In this document: positions 22,327 to 34,477 of the stretch, piece by piece
How positions within the stretch are numbered: the first letter of the stretch is position 1
Layout: each line of letters opens with the position of its first letter
Assembly (NCBI GenBank): GCA_036897445.1
Contig: JAYMTL010000011.1
Coordinates: 1 to 64,000 of the forward strand
DNA: 64,000 bases
From: Pelargonium tetragonum
Lineage: Eukaryota > Streptophyta > Magnoliopsida > Geraniales > Geraniaceae
Direction: 5' to 3'
Program-made: the position numbers and the translations under genes
The notes under the pieces: model-generated
Database searches by the model: none
Told to the model about the DNA's origin: nothing
Seen by the model: the letters and a program-made list of their open reading frames with translations, nothing else

Positions 22327-22342
22327 CGGAGTAATTACTCCG
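22327..22342. repeat. 16-bp perfect palindrome
   Basis: CGGAGTAATTACTCCG reads the same on both strands with no spacer. It could be a dimeric protein site or chance. No gene adjoins it. Confidence 0.8.
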
Positions 22343-23871
22343 GACAAAAACTCTTTTTACTAGAGGTATTAAAGAAACCTTAAAAGAATGATATTCAGAC
22401 GCAGCGAAACCTCTACCTTGTCTGAATATTGAATATACCCAATCAAATCAAAAGGACAGCAATTTATACGAACCGTAAAAGCTCCCTTTCTCACAATCAA
22501 CAAAGAAGTAATAAAGATACACACAAATTACCATACTAAAACCCTATTGGAACAACTATTTCGTTTAGTAGGATCTCCAACTATTCTAGGGTCTATATTG
22601 GATTCTGTCCTTATACTCAAGATTTAGCTCTTGTAAGACTTGTCTTTTTTAGAGACTTAATCCCTTTACGGACAGCTTCGCACCCTAAAAACCCCCGGAT
22701 CCTACAGAGGCTTATCTAAAAAAAACTTGAGAATACAAAGCAAGTTCTCTTTGAGGAAAGGGGAGTATAAAACAAAAGGAAGTTTCTGTTGTTATAACTG
22801 CTCAAACTATATTGGATTTTTAAGTAAAATCACAAGTTAGCAAAGCATATCCTAAGCACTTTAATATACATAAGGGCTGCCCTCCTCAAGCAGGCAAGGG
22901 AACACTAAACCTTAATTTAGATAAAGAGTTCGGTACGTAAATCCCCTTATAAATAGACCTCCTGCTATATTAACACCGAGGCTATCGGCTCTAAAATACC
23001 TCCTCGTTATTATAGATTACTTAACAAAAAAAGAGCCTTGAAATTGAAAGGTTCTTAAATCTTAAAGGGGTACTCCTAGTTTCTATCTCGGTATAATTCC
23101 GGTATTTGAAATAGAAAAAGTACCTTAGCAAGTACTTTATCCCAGTATATATATATTTTTTTAGCGAGCAAGGCTATAAACGGATGATATTATTTAACGA
23201 ATTGGATAAGGCCCTTTGTAAGGAGTTTTTAAGTCTTGTTTGTACAAGGGGGGTTCAATATTATAACTTGTGTCCTAAAAGTCTTCCTTTTTCTATGAAC
23301 AAGGTCCTCTTCGTCTTGAATCTAGTTTTTTAAGGATTCTTTTGTTGAAACTTTTAGCTTTCTCCACTTAGGAGCTATAGAGAAAAAGACCTTATAGGCT
23401 CCTATTCGGTCTTTTAAATAACTCTAATTTAGTTACAATACAAGAGTATCTGTAACAAAGGATCGAAGAAGGAAAAGGGACACCGAAACCCTTTTTCTTT
23501 GAGTTACATCTCTTCTCTGCCTGATCCGGGATACCTGGTATAACAAGCATAAACTAGGAATTAACACAAATTAGGACTTCTACTTGTATCCGTTTCGACC
23601 TTTAGTTGAAAATTCTTAACTAAAAAATCAATCTTACTCTAACTAAAGTCTAGTAGGGGTTCCTCTGTACTTTTGATAGAGTTTACGAGTCTTAGGCTCC
23701 AGTTTTAGAGAGCCGTAGTTGGGGAAAAAGCAAGCTCTTTCTAGTCCTTTTCAGTTACCAAGTATACCAGAATTAGAAGTATTTAAAACGAGTTAGTTAA
23801 AGCGATAAGAATTTAGCTGTGGTTTTTTAAACAGGGTTTCTTTCCTAATTTGAACAAGAGATTAAATAAAA

Positions 23872-23893
23872 AAAGAAAGGTAATGTAATTAAT
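23872..23893 (-). repeat. copy of the ACATTACC motif
   Basis: The + strand reads AAAGAAAGGTAATG, then TAATTAAT. This is the reverse complement of the motif, and its AAAGAAAGG flank is shared with the hairpin copy at 5161. Confidence 0.7.
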
Positions 23894-24650
23894 AGGTTAT
23901 AATAAAAAACTAATAAGGAACTTCTAAAGATTTGGATTTGCAATATTCAGGCCCCTTTTCGAGTTTATTCTCCTTTTTCTATATAAACCTAGGAAACTCA
24001 ATCTGAATCTTTAATATATCCAAGGGAGGACCTTAGTATTCTAAATCTTAGGAGACTCTTAGGTTTTCTAAGTCAGATGTGCAAGCCGGGGTCTCAATAA
24101 AAAGAGGAAATACGCAGTCCAAATCCAGTTACTTTCTTAGGGAGCTAAAAAGTCTAGGGGTGTTTGAAAGCTGACTTTTAGTAATTGTTATAGTAGTCTA
24201 GTTTATGCTAACTTTGTCGATATTGATCTAGAATTATAGTATTATAACTCCAAGGCTATATATTTTTGTTATGGCAATCCGTCAGTACCTAGTCAAGATC
24301 TGGAGTTGGCCCAGGTTTACCTAAGAGCTTTAAACTCTTTTCAGAATAAAATAAAAAGTAAGATTTGGGTGTGCTTAAACTTAGGTTTTTGCCTTATAAA
24401 CGATATAACACGTTACACGAATTCCTTGATTTCCTGGGGTAGACGATAACTTAAGTTCTACACAAAGCAAGGGATAGGTTTTATTAAAAAACAAAGTAAA
24501 CGACAAGGTTTCTAGTTACAGCTAATAATAAGGATCCTCTTTTTATCAAAGAGAAGTTAAGAAAGATCTAGCTTTATGTATCAAGGGTAAACTTTTTTTA
24601 GTTGCTGTTTTATATCCTATATTTCTTTTCAGAAGATTTACCTAAAAAAA

Positions 24651-26950
24651 GAAAAAAGGAATTTTGGGTTTACTGAAAAGGAAGACACCCTAGAAACTAC
24701 AAAAAGCTATGAAAGGAAAGACATGAACAACACCGGCTATCAAGAAACCCCTACTTCCCCAGTCTAGGAAGTATAGCTCCTTCTCAAAATCTAAATCTAC
24801 ATACATCCAAAGATACAGAGTATGAATACAAAAGCTAACAAACTAACAAGAAGTCATAAGAAAGTCAAGAACAAGAAAGCAAAGAAGTCGATTGGTAGTT
24901 ATAAAATCTCACTACACAATAAATATTCAACTATATTCCATTAAAACGGTCCAAGAGAAGCTGCTAGAGCAATTGTAACTCTCTGCCGTCACATCTAAAA
25001 ATGCAAGAATGAATAATAGTATCTTCGAAACCTCCAATTCTTAATGAGAGCCTTTTGACCTCTTAAGATATTTGCCGAATAAAAAAATATCAACAATTCT
25101 GAAAGCTATGCCAGCTTACTAACAAGACTTCAACTTTACAAGAGAATCTTTAGTTTCACTTCAATTCAATTGCTTCTCCTAAAAGCAGAATTTGGAAGAA
25201 ATTCTAATAAGTTTGGAAAGTCTTTGCACGCACTTACGAACAACTAGATATTCTAGAATGACTAAGGATACCCAGGGCTACTATTACTGATTTCTTGAGA
25301 ATGCCTTTTCAGTTTAGCTCCTCAGTAGTTTGTACAAAATTTCCTCTATTTAGTTTAGAACTCCTGACCTTGGAACCTTTCACTACAATAGAAAACCTTC
25401 TTTTTTCTATTCTCTCTACTTAGTTTTTATTTTACTGGGATGGAATGGATCCTAGCATGACATGAAGTGAAGAAAGCAGCTTCTCCTTCAGAATTGTAGA
25501 AACTCTGAAACTCTTTGATTGACTTGTCCTGGAATCCCAAAGACTAAGAGAATCCCATCAATGCTAACTCGCAACTCCATTTGTTTCACATAATGTATTA
25601 AGCTTGACGATTTTACTGTTTTACTTTTTGGAGCAGATAAATTTGATTTTTTTGGTTTAAATAACTTTGTCTTTAACCATCAGCTCTCAAAAAGGAAGGG
25701 TTCTCTTCAGGCTTGTGGGGTTACTCCCTCGTTAAATAGCAAGTGCTAAATACCAAGGCTAAAATTACAAAATCTTAAGTCTAGTCTAGATAGAACTGCT
25801 GGGAGCTAAATACAAATAGATGTTCTTGTAGCCTATACAATACCAAAGGAAATAGCACACAATTTAGAATTTTGAAGAATTCTAAGGAAATCCTATTGTC
25901 GTAAAGTCTTTAGTTTAAGGATCAAAGAGGGCTTTGGAGTTCTATTCCAATTGTCATTGCCCATATAGTCTAGTTTGGGGACATTTCCGTAAGGGGCTTG
26001 TATGCAATTACTTTTGTAAATAAAAACTCCAAAAATTTTACGATACAAAGAGGGAAGTTCAATTTTCTTGGAACCGGGTTTACTTTCAGTTGGCAGGTGT
26101 TATTGTGTGAGGTTGACTGTACTCTTTTCTTATACTGTGCCCTAACCTCCTAAATTAAATAAAGAAGTCGAGAGTTAAAGCACTAACCTCTTTATCGATA
26201 AGCACTAAAGGCATTGAGGAATTCTCCTTTAATAGAGGATTATAAGGTAAAGGGGAACCACATTTCATTTGTATAGCGTTTCATGGGATTTCTAAAAAAA
26301 CAAGGCCCGATCTAGCTAACAAAACAAGGAGTAAGTTGAAAATATATACAGGAAACCTTCGATAAAATGTCAAAGCTGAATCGATACCTAAACGTGAGAT
26401 GATCGAAATTTTAGGTATCAAGTTTGGCCTGGTTTCATCTGCATTTTCTTTACTTGGGTTTCCCAGTCTTAGTAGGGACAGGAGAGGCAGTAGCAAGAGC
26501 TTGACTTGACCTAGAAGTAGAGACTTGGGAAGAAGGGGTATCCAAAGAAAGAGGCAAGAAAGCAAATTAATAAAGAGATAAGAAATCCTGGCTCTAAACA
26601 GGTCAAGCGGGAACCCCTCGAAGTAGCTAAAAACCCTAAAGAAGGTATTCTAACTAGTAAGTATTTAAATTAGTTTCCTGTAAGTCTAGATATAGAGTAA
26701 GCGCTCTTGTCAAGTATTGCTTAACGAGGCAGGGGATGGATGAAGTCAATTTGATAATTAGATAGATTTCCTAATTTGGAAAGTTGAAAGTTTCACAAAA
26801 AGGAAGAGTTCTACCTCGCCGGAGGCTCTTCTACAATTAAGTGTCAGAAAGGGGTCAGGGTTTCCTTTTTTGGTAGTCCAGGTCTATATAACTTGTTAAA
26901 CGTTATTAGAGCGCTCGGGTTTAGTACCAGATTGGGATCAATTGAAATTT
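24651..26950. other. A/C-rich patch passing into mildly G-rich island
   Basis: From 24.66 to about 25.1 kb the + strand is A/C-rich. From about 25.4 to 26.95 kb it is mildly G-rich. The second part carries the GAAGTAGCTAAA block (repeat C) at 26596 and, in reverse complement, a weak match to block B near 26676-26706. The 94-codon minus frame at 26281-26565 is leucine-rich without a recognisable motif and is probably chance. Confidence 0.45.
26596..26660 (+). repeat. dispersed repeat C, copy 1
   Basis: ACAGGTCAAG, GGGAACCCCTCGAAGTAGC and TAAAAACCC occur in order. The copy at 36936 has ACAGGTCAAAAGGGGAGC, ACCCCTACGAAGTAGCTAAA. Weaker copies are at 36503 and 40009. All lie in G-rich islands in the same orientation. 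A reverse-complement counterpart, AACTACTTCG then AAGGGCTTCCC, lies in the C-rich island near 19.24 kb. Confidence 0.65.
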
Positions 26951-27385
26951 TAAATAAAGGAGGTAGCCCCTTTTAAAAGTAGAAGAGTATCCATTAAAGA
27001 AAATTTCAATTTCATGAATAAGGTTTTAGACAAAAGGGGTATCCTTTAGTTTCCGGAACTTTAATCCTTGTTTGATTATGCCTTATAAGTCAATTCTTGA
27101 ATAAGCCGAACTTTTTGGAATTGGAAATATAGGTTCTTTTTTATTCTTTGAATTTTTTACATAATACAAATAAAGAAACAATAGTGAAATCAATTTCCCT
27201 TTATACGCAAAGCTCTTTTAACTCGTAGACACCCTTTATAAAAACTTGTCTATTTAGAGCCTCGGGTTAACTTTTTTGTTTTGAGAAGAGAGATTGTGGC
27301 TACCACAAAACAAATGGGTTAAACCCCTCTTAAAAAAGGGTTCTCTATAAAAGCTTTAGGCAAAAATATTCTCATTATTTTGTAG

Positions 27386-27408
27386 AGGAAACGAAGTTAA
27401 GGTAGAGA
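27386..27408 (+). repeat. identical 23-bp dispersed repeat, copy 1
   Basis: AGGAAACGAAGTTAAGGTAG plus AGA is identical to 40885-40907. Similarity fades downstream into TTTGTATT-like versus TTCGTATT-like sequence. Chance identity over 23 bases in 64 kb is negligible, so the pair shares ancestry or has recombined. Confidence 0.8.
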
Positions 27409-28057
27409 TTTTTTTATGCTGCGTTTGTATTAATAAACTAGAATTTCAGCTCGTATATTAAAGTAAACTTCCCAGGGCTCTTGAGGAATCCAAGATAGCA
27501 TTACGCTATAATATTTTATAAAGTGAAAATTTTCGTATATTGGGATAGGAGTAACTAGAATAAGATAAATATATATTGGGTTTAGCTTTCGTTCAGTAAC
27601 TCTTAAAAAGGTTGCAACGGAGAATCTGTTCTAATATCCTGCCTATAGCCCAATTTGAGGAAAAGCTTGATTGGACCTACCCTCTTTCTCATTCATATCC
27701 ATACCAAGATCCAAAATTTACGCGGAACTCCGAGACTCATGTATATCTCAGCTATACTAACCAAGAACATTAAGGAAATCCCCTTAAAAAAAGGGGAATA
27801 GAGTCCTTTCTTTATTTGGCGCAGCTGTAGCTATTAAACTAAAAAAACCTTAAATTACTAAAATTGGTAAAAAATGGAATCCCTCAACAGTGAGCGCATT
27901 TTTAGAATCCTTATCCTTATATCTCGATGCTTTTAGTTTAAACAAGATTCCGCAAAAAATATTCCACGTAAAATACAAGCTAAATACAAGAACAAGGGTT
28001 TCCTTCTTAAAACTTTGTACATTTTACCCTTTTTTGCATCAGTATTTCCTGTTAAAA

Positions 28058-28103
28058 TTTAGTACTTATTCTTACAAACTTTTAGTACTTATTCTTACAA
28101 ACT
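28058..28103. repeat. 23-bp tandem duplication, two copies
   Basis: The unit beginning TTTAGTACTTATTCTTACAA is present twice with period 23, at 28058-28080 and 28081-28103, without mismatch. Confidence 0.9.
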
Positions 28104-28352
28104 TAAAGAGGACTTCCTTAACTTAAGGTTACCAGGATTTCTTGCTTTATAAGAGAGAAGACCGGTCAGCCCTCCCAGTATATCTAATCTTATCTAATAT
28201 ACCTAAGACCCCTATACTGCACTAAAAGATAATATATAATACAATATAAAATAGAAAGAAACCCTTGGAGACTCTAGTTAAAGAAGTCCAGTCTGCAACG
28301 AGTAAGACAGGGATTATACAGCAGCTACAAAAACTCTCGATTAGAAGAGTAA

Positions 28353-28616
28353 CCCTTATGGCTACATAAGGTTTCCAGGTTATATTATAATAGTATTCTA
28401 GCTGCAGGTATTAAGAAAATAGGTGTAGCCCGTAGGAAAGTGAGAGGTCTTAATAAGCGTCTTTTTGTTAAGCAAGGATTCCGCCTAAATAATTCTAAGG
28501 ATTTCCCTGTTGTTAGTTTCATTAATAGAAGTTTTTTAGGGGAGTCTTGTCTTCCAGATTCTGTACCACTAAAATTTTCTTTTGTAAGAGTTGGTTATTT
28601 AGCAGAGTTCCATTAG
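28353..28616 (+). other. 87-codon open frame without ATG, unassigned
   Basis: Between two stops there are 87 sense codons, with basic residues clustered in the first half (KKIGVARRKVRG). No ATG occurs in the frame. At this base composition roughly twenty such runs are expected in six frames by hand arithmetic, so length alone gives no support. I do not recognise a family. It is noted because the basic N-terminal half and lack of ATG could fit an exon or a remnant, but chance is the better reading. Confidence 0.12.
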
Positions 28617-30478
28617 GATCTTTCTTTTTGGTTAGTAGGAGCCGAGCAAGCCTTTATCCTTTATAATGTAGAAATGAAAGTACAGGATTTAGGGTTTACT
28701 TCAGTATGGGATTAAGAGGAGATTTTCGTTTTTATCCCACTCCTAAAAAGAGGGACCTAGTAAATAAAAAGTAGTAAGGAGTCTCCGTCTTGAAGATATC
28801 ATAAGGCATAAGTTTTATAAAAGTAAACAAATTCAAAAAGGAATTTTTGTTCCTTATATTGTCCTGAGGCTAATGACTTATTAGAAGTAAGATAAGAAGA
28901 CTTTACAAAGGTTCTCGACTTTCCTATTCCGTCCGATTTCAGTTTAAAGTAATGACGTCATTTTTTCAGGTTTAGAGTCAATTACAAAGAAGTTAAAGAT
29001 TTATCGGTACAAAAAGGACAAAAGTATCTTAGTAGGAATATAACCCTTAAGGAAATTCCATTCAATACAAAATAAGGCAGCTTTTAAAGGAAAATCTTAA
29101 CAACTAGTAAAGAAATCCTAGGTATTTAGGGATTGCAATAGGGCTGAGAAAGTCCCCCTTTCTTTTTCCCAAAGTTCATAACAAGTCCCAGGGAAGTGTA
29201 GTAAACACTAAAATTTAGGACGGGTTATACTAGAACTCCTTATTTTCTTTTGAATATACGGGTGCTTTAGAAGTATATGGGCAGAGTTACCAACAAGTAA
29301 AAGCTTTTCGGCCTAAAACCTGTTACAGTTTTCGGTAGAATTCCAAAATCAAAATTTGAAGCAAGTGGGGTACTTCTGTTGTTAAATCTCTTATAATTTT
29401 AAAAAGCAATATATCTATTAAATCTTTACTTAGACTCTTCTTTGACATCTAAACTAGCCAGTTTCCTAAACCTAAAAAGGGTGGGTAATTAAGAATAGGA
29501 AAGATAACAAAAAGAAGTCGAATAACGCATAAGAGACCGCCTACCTAGTCAGTCTAGTGTTTTAAGCGATTCTAGATAATCCTTTTAGTTTAGCGTTTAT
29601 TTTATACCGGGGGCTCTAGATAGAGAAAATTAGGAGCTTACAGGAACCCTAGTTAAAAGTCTTAAAAAGAGTATAAAACACCAGAAGCATATGTATACTT
29701 TGTTATTAAGGGTTTTTATAGCATAAAGTCTTATACAACCACGATGAATAAGTTTAAAATGTAACGATAACATTATTAGGCTTTCTTAAAAAAACCCTTC
29801 GAGTGCTTTCTACTTATCGAACATGGTATATTGTCAAGATATAAGCACTCAATACTATCACAAGATGAACCAGGACTGCCCATAACAAGGAACTTGTAGA
29901 GTACTCTGATAGTATCCTTTAGTCAATAAATAGAGGCCCCCTAATCAATAAGTTTAAGTTATAGTAATCCTCTTTAAGCGCCTGATAAACTTATAGGTTG
30001 TATACATAGCAGCAGGTTTACCTTAAATTAAAGTTTATATAAATTATCTTATAAAGGTTCGATTGTACTTTTCTTTTTGTTCTTTAAACATCTTCTTTGT
30101 TTATAGAGAATCTAAGTTCTCATAAAACACTCACTAGAGTGGCCTTAAGATTAAGAAAGGAACTTTGGACATAGTATTTAAAGTTTTAGTAGAGGTCTCC
30201 TCTTTGATAAAATAAAGTAGTAAAACTCAAGACAAATAAAAAAAGCCAATTAGGCATTAGAGTTGTAGGTTCCAACCAACTTCATCTTTTTTTTCTATTA
30301 ATAATTGGAGCGTATCCAGTTCGAGCCCTTTGTTTGTATACTTAGAATATCGCTCAAAACGAAGCTTGCGCAACTACCGGATACCCGTACTAAACACCTT
30401 AATAGCCGAGGAGTAGTGTCTCTAAAAATAGGATTGCATTTTCTAGGCCATAAAAAAAGATATGTAATATCAAGCCCC

Positions 30479-30494
30479 TTAATTACATTACCTT
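30479..30494 (+). repeat. copy of the ACATTACC 16-mer
   Basis: Exact TTAATTACATTACCTT followed by G, as at 5510 and, on the opposite strand, 50970. The preceding C is also shared, so three copies agree over 18 bases. Confidence 0.75.
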
Positions 30495-32616
30495 GGGATA
30501 CCTTTTAAGAATCTTTCCCGGAGCTTGACTAAGTTCTCGGATTTGTTCTTGTAGCTTACTTGTACTAAAAAGAATAGAATAGGAATTTCTTTTTATAAGG
30601 GTATTCCCTTGTTTTGTCTTTAACTCGTTTGGTAAGAAAGAGAGAAAAGCTTACAGTACTTGCTGAGCAATCCAACTTTTAGTTTATATACTAGCTAAAA
30701 AGAGAGCTTCAACTAAAAGAATACAATATTCACAAAACTTTTCGCTCGGCAGGCTCCCTAAAATGGCTAAAGTACACTCCTCCAAAATCGGAAATTACCG
30801 TTATGTAACCTGGCAAAACTCCACGGGGTTTTGTACCATATCAAAAAGAAATAAGAAGTTCAGTCTAGTAGCAAAAATTTTCTTTGTGAAACTTTCCTAA
30901 TAAGGGTCTTTCTTGACTAATACAAAACTAGGGCTTTCTTTTCCATAATACCTAACTGGCAGAAACCCCTTCCTCAATTAATAAAAGAAATGAAAGGGTT
31001 CCCTCTAAAACTAAGAAAAAGAAAGACTACTAACACGGAATGCCTTTTGCTGGAAAGCGGATAAAAATGAGTTTAGGAAAGACAAGGAAAAAAATCCTAT
31101 CTTAATTCATAGCAACTCCTCTTAGTTGGTCTAAATTTCCTGAGACTAATAAGAAATCGAGAGTACACTAACTTAAAAACCTAAAAGGACTGCCCTTACC
31201 TTACAAAAAAGCGCCTTTTTCAAGACAATTCTAAGTCAATTCTCTTACAAAAAAAAGAGTTAACACCTGGAGGTTTCCTTTATTAAACCGGGGAGTTTGA
31301 TTCTTGTTTAAAGCGCAACCCTTTCTTATAGTGTGTTGGAATAAGGGCTTTACTAAACCTTAGAGGAGTTGTCTTCTATAGTCCTAAATAAAAAGAAAAA
31401 GATCTTGCGTTTTCGCTTCCCATAGTGTATTAAAGTAAATAAGATAGAAAGACTGATTATTCTTACTTTGTCGTTAATCTGTAGAAGATAAGAAGTTCAT
31501 TTCTATGCTAGTATTTCTTAAGAACAAGATTTAGATTATAGAGTTTGCTGAATTCACAAGGATTCCCTAAAAGCGCGGATCCATATCCGATTCATCTCTT
31601 CCTTCTACAAGGAGGCAAGGCCTTTTTCAAAGAGTTGAAATATCTAAATTTTCCTTGAGTCAAATTCCCTTAAAAAATGTTTTTACTATAGCGTTTTTTG
31701 TACTAAGGAGTTCCCTTGGTAGGCGGCGGCTAACCCCGGGTTTTAAAGAAGCTGGTAATTCTGGGTTTAGTCTAGTAAGAAATCCTCTAAGCATTTTTTT
31801 GAACTTTTAGTAAAGGCTAAATCCTATCTGAAAAGAACCCGTAATTCAAGGAAGAATCATTATTCCCAAACTTTTTAGGAAAGGGCTTCGATCACAGCTA
31901 CAAAGAGGGTATTCCCGGATAATATTAATTAAAAAGAAATTCCTTAGTTTTGGCTTTTTAATGAAAAGGGTAGGATTTTTAAGTTTCAAGTAAAGTACTA
32001 AAAAAAGAGTTTAGTTCTTTTTTGTAAATATAAAACGTGTATTTAACCGGCTCCCTTTTTTGTAAGAGGTTTCTTAATTACTTTAGATATCTAACTCTTA
32101 AGAGTTCTATTACTGGGTCATTTAAGATTAAGAAGTTCTATTTCTAGTTAAAGTTACGGAAATATGTTAAGCAAATACAGATAATAAGAGGAAGCCCTAC
32201 TTCTCTTTAAGTTAGAAAAACTTCTATTATACCAAAGTCTTTTTATAAGGTCGTATCCAGATCTTGCTTACCTCGATAGAGCTCTTATTCTTATATAAAA
32301 AGAATGAGTACAAGAGCTACAACTAAATAAGGCGCAAATAAAAGAAAGAGGGTTTTAAGAATACGGAGGTGCCAGCGATCTGGACTGTCCATAAATATCA
32401 ACCTACATGATAGCAGATAATTTTCTTAAAAATCTCAATAACCAAGCCCCGGGCTCTACTTAGAAAGATTTTTTTGAGGCTAACTATGCAAAGTCTCTTA
32501 TTATTGAGCAAATAACTCATCAACTCAACGGATCCTTGCTATTTGTTGCCCTATAACTAGAACACGGGTAGGCATCCTTTTCAGAATTCTTGTTAAGCAA
32601 GATTCACTTTACTATA

Positions 32617-32687
32617 GGAATTGGTCGGATTTGAACCGACGTATGTAAGTTTTGCAGACTCCTGCTTTACCACTTAGCTACGACTCC
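32617..32687 (-). tRNA. trnC: tRNA-Cys (GCA)
   Basis: On the minus strand a full cloverleaf can be drawn. The acceptor GGAGTCG pairs with CAATTCC (six of seven, one G-U, one C-A). TA stands at 8-9. The D-arm is GCTA, loop AGTGGTA, AAGC, with three of four pairs. The anticodon loop CTGCAAA (32651-32657) gives GCA. The variable loop is five bases, and the T-arm GTCGG, TTCAAAT, CCGAC is perfect. The 3' CCA is not encoded. The anticodon stem GGAGT/ACTTA has one mismatch and one wobble, which is slightly loose for an active gene. The sequence differs from the usual native plant mitochondrial trnC as I recall it. It looks more like the bacterial-type tRNA-Cys reported in some angiosperm mitochondria; that link is from memory and unproven. 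It stands alone, with no neighbour in an operon. Confidence 0.75.
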
Positions 32688-34078
32688 CCTTTTTCCGCGT
32701 TGTGCTGCAGCTTTACCAGGGCAAGAGTTCATTTGGGTATATATCATAGAAATTCCTACTTAGACAATTATGTTATGCCTAATTTAGAATTTAGGTTGCT
32801 CCTTTAGTCTTTAGTTTTTCATTACTTACAAGGTTAAGATCCCGACTTAGTTATGCTTTGAATTGTATAATCTTATTTGATAAGATATAAGCGCTTCCGG
32901 ATCTTTTTTGTGTAAAAGGGGGAGTCTGATGACCAGAATAAACTCGAGGGTTCCAAGCCCGGGTCTAGTTCATTTTTGCGAGTATAACTCTTTTTCTCTA
33001 CTCTTAAGAGATTGCGCTTATGTTTCCTTAGAAATGAAAGCATTCGTTAGGCTTTTATCCATGCCATTTGGTTGTCCCTTTTAAGTCTACGGGTTTGACG
33101 GTTCCCCCCACAGAGAGCTTCAAGACTTGCTTCCCTTGAAGGGTGCCGGTGTCTCGCAGTCGAAAAGCGTTTTGTTATTGATTACTAAGTGTTTCTAAAT
33201 TTACAGGTTTCTAGTCAAAATCTTCTGAGTGTAAAAAAAAGACGAACGCCTCTAATATAAACAAAAGTACCATAACTCCTTCTATTCATGAATTCTATAT
33301 TACTTAATGACTGAACTTTAGAAGTTCTGAGAAAAAGTAAGATCTATAAACAAACACAGGATTCCTTTATAAAATCTCATTTCTAGTTTTTGAGTTCCTA
33401 TTACAAGTTACCAGAGAGCTCCTTCCCAAGTCTCAAGTACACGGGTGTCGTTTAATTACCTAACAAACTGAATCTACAAAATTTATGCGGATAAGTTCTT
33501 GCTTTATCCTAAGGTTCTTTACTTTATTATAAAAGGAAATTCACCCTGTTTTAATGACAGCAGTAGCACTTATGGGTTTAAGAAAGTAATCCTTAAAAAA
33601 GGGCCTCTTGTACGAGAGTTAAGGTTTACCAAGTGCTTGAACCTCTTAATATCTTATTAAATGAAAACTGCAGCTTTTTGAAAAGAACTTCTCTACATAG
33701 GATATAAGTAAACCAGCCTAACGCTATATCACATAGCTTACCCCGAAAAAGTAAGGGCGTGTTACTGGAATAAGGTAACTTATACAAATGGATAACTCTT
33801 GTCTTAATGTCAAAAAGTGACGGTGTCCCAATACGGTTACCCAAAGATCTTTTTTTTACCGAAGCTGCTTAGTCAAAAGGAAATAAAAAAGTGTAGTATA
33901 AAGCTACTATATCAAGTGCAAGGACCTAACAGAGTTGAATTAAAAAGAAAGATAGGATCTTTCTTCAGCAACAGAATCTTCTTCTTAATAGCTTGGTATA
34001 TAGAAAGTTATTATATGAAATTTTAGAGAGAGAATATTTTATCTGAATCTTGAGTCTTTAAAGAACGAAAGGGGTCAC

Positions 34079-34150
34079 TCCTGATGCAGGATTTGAACCC
34101 AAGACCGATCCTACTTAGGGGTCGGGTGCTTTAACTTTAGCCTCAGAGGA
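34079..34150 (-). pseudogene. tRNA-like fold, anticodon loop CTAAGTA
   Basis: Seventy-two bases on the minus strand give a rough cloverleaf. The acceptor TCCTCTG/ATCAGGA has only four pairs. The D-arm GCTA...AAGC resembles that of the tRNA-Cys 1.4 kb away. The stem CCGACCC/GGATCGG is seven bases long with one mismatch, closing loop CTAAGTA (anticodon AAG if read normally). The T-arm box is GGGTTCAAATCC with a weak 3' half. Plant mitochondria are not known to encode a tRNA with AAG. It could be a decayed tRNA, or a tRNA-like processing signal (t-element) of the type known in plant mitochondria. Confidence 0.35.
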
Positions 34151-34463
34151 GGGGTTTAATATTTTATGTTATTGGAGCTAATTCCTCGTAATGGGGTGAT
34201 AAACCCTTTTCTTTTTTCACAGGCTTTTAGATACCCGCTTGGGTCAGTTACAAATACGGGCTTAACCCCCTCGCAAGAATCCCATTTATGACCTACATTC
34301 TATCTATGGAAGTTTTTTTTAGAGTCTTTAGTCACGCCTAGAAGGCATTATGTTTCATTACTTTGTTAGGAAAAATTCTCACAGGGGATTTTAACACGGG
34401 ACTTTTTGAATACAGATCGATAAAAACTCTTGAATCTCTCAAAGGCTACCTTTATTAAAATGA

Positions 34464-34477
34464 AAAGGAGCTCCTTT
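34464..34477. repeat. 14-bp perfect palindrome
   Basis: AAAGGAGCTCCTTT is self-complementary. It exemplifies the many short purine-then-pyrimidine near-palindromes in the spacer. Confidence 0.75.

Larger units (their letters stand above)
20761..24650. other. AT-rich non-coding spacer
   Basis: After a short transition the sequence becomes balanced and AT-rich. No gene is recognisable. The 63-codon minus frame at 21534-21725 has one hydrophobic stretch but no recognisable family. The segment includes a 16-bp palindrome at 22327 and a copy of the ACATTACC motif at 23872. Confidence 0.55.

Noticed and set aside
23705-23740. GAGAGCCGTAG, another domain V-like start.
   Set aside because: The downstream complementary strand is missing within 40 bases.
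32365-32390. GGTGCCAGCGATC, similar to the small-subunit rRNA 530-loop word.
   Set aside because: The conserved continuation (CAGCCGCGG) is absent and no other rRNA signature lies nearby.
33040-33180. Possible group II intron domain V (TTTGACGGTTCC following TACGGG).
   Set aside because: No matching 5' half (GAGCCGT-type strand) at the right distance and no domain VI with a bulged A. The resemblance is only to the last ten bases.
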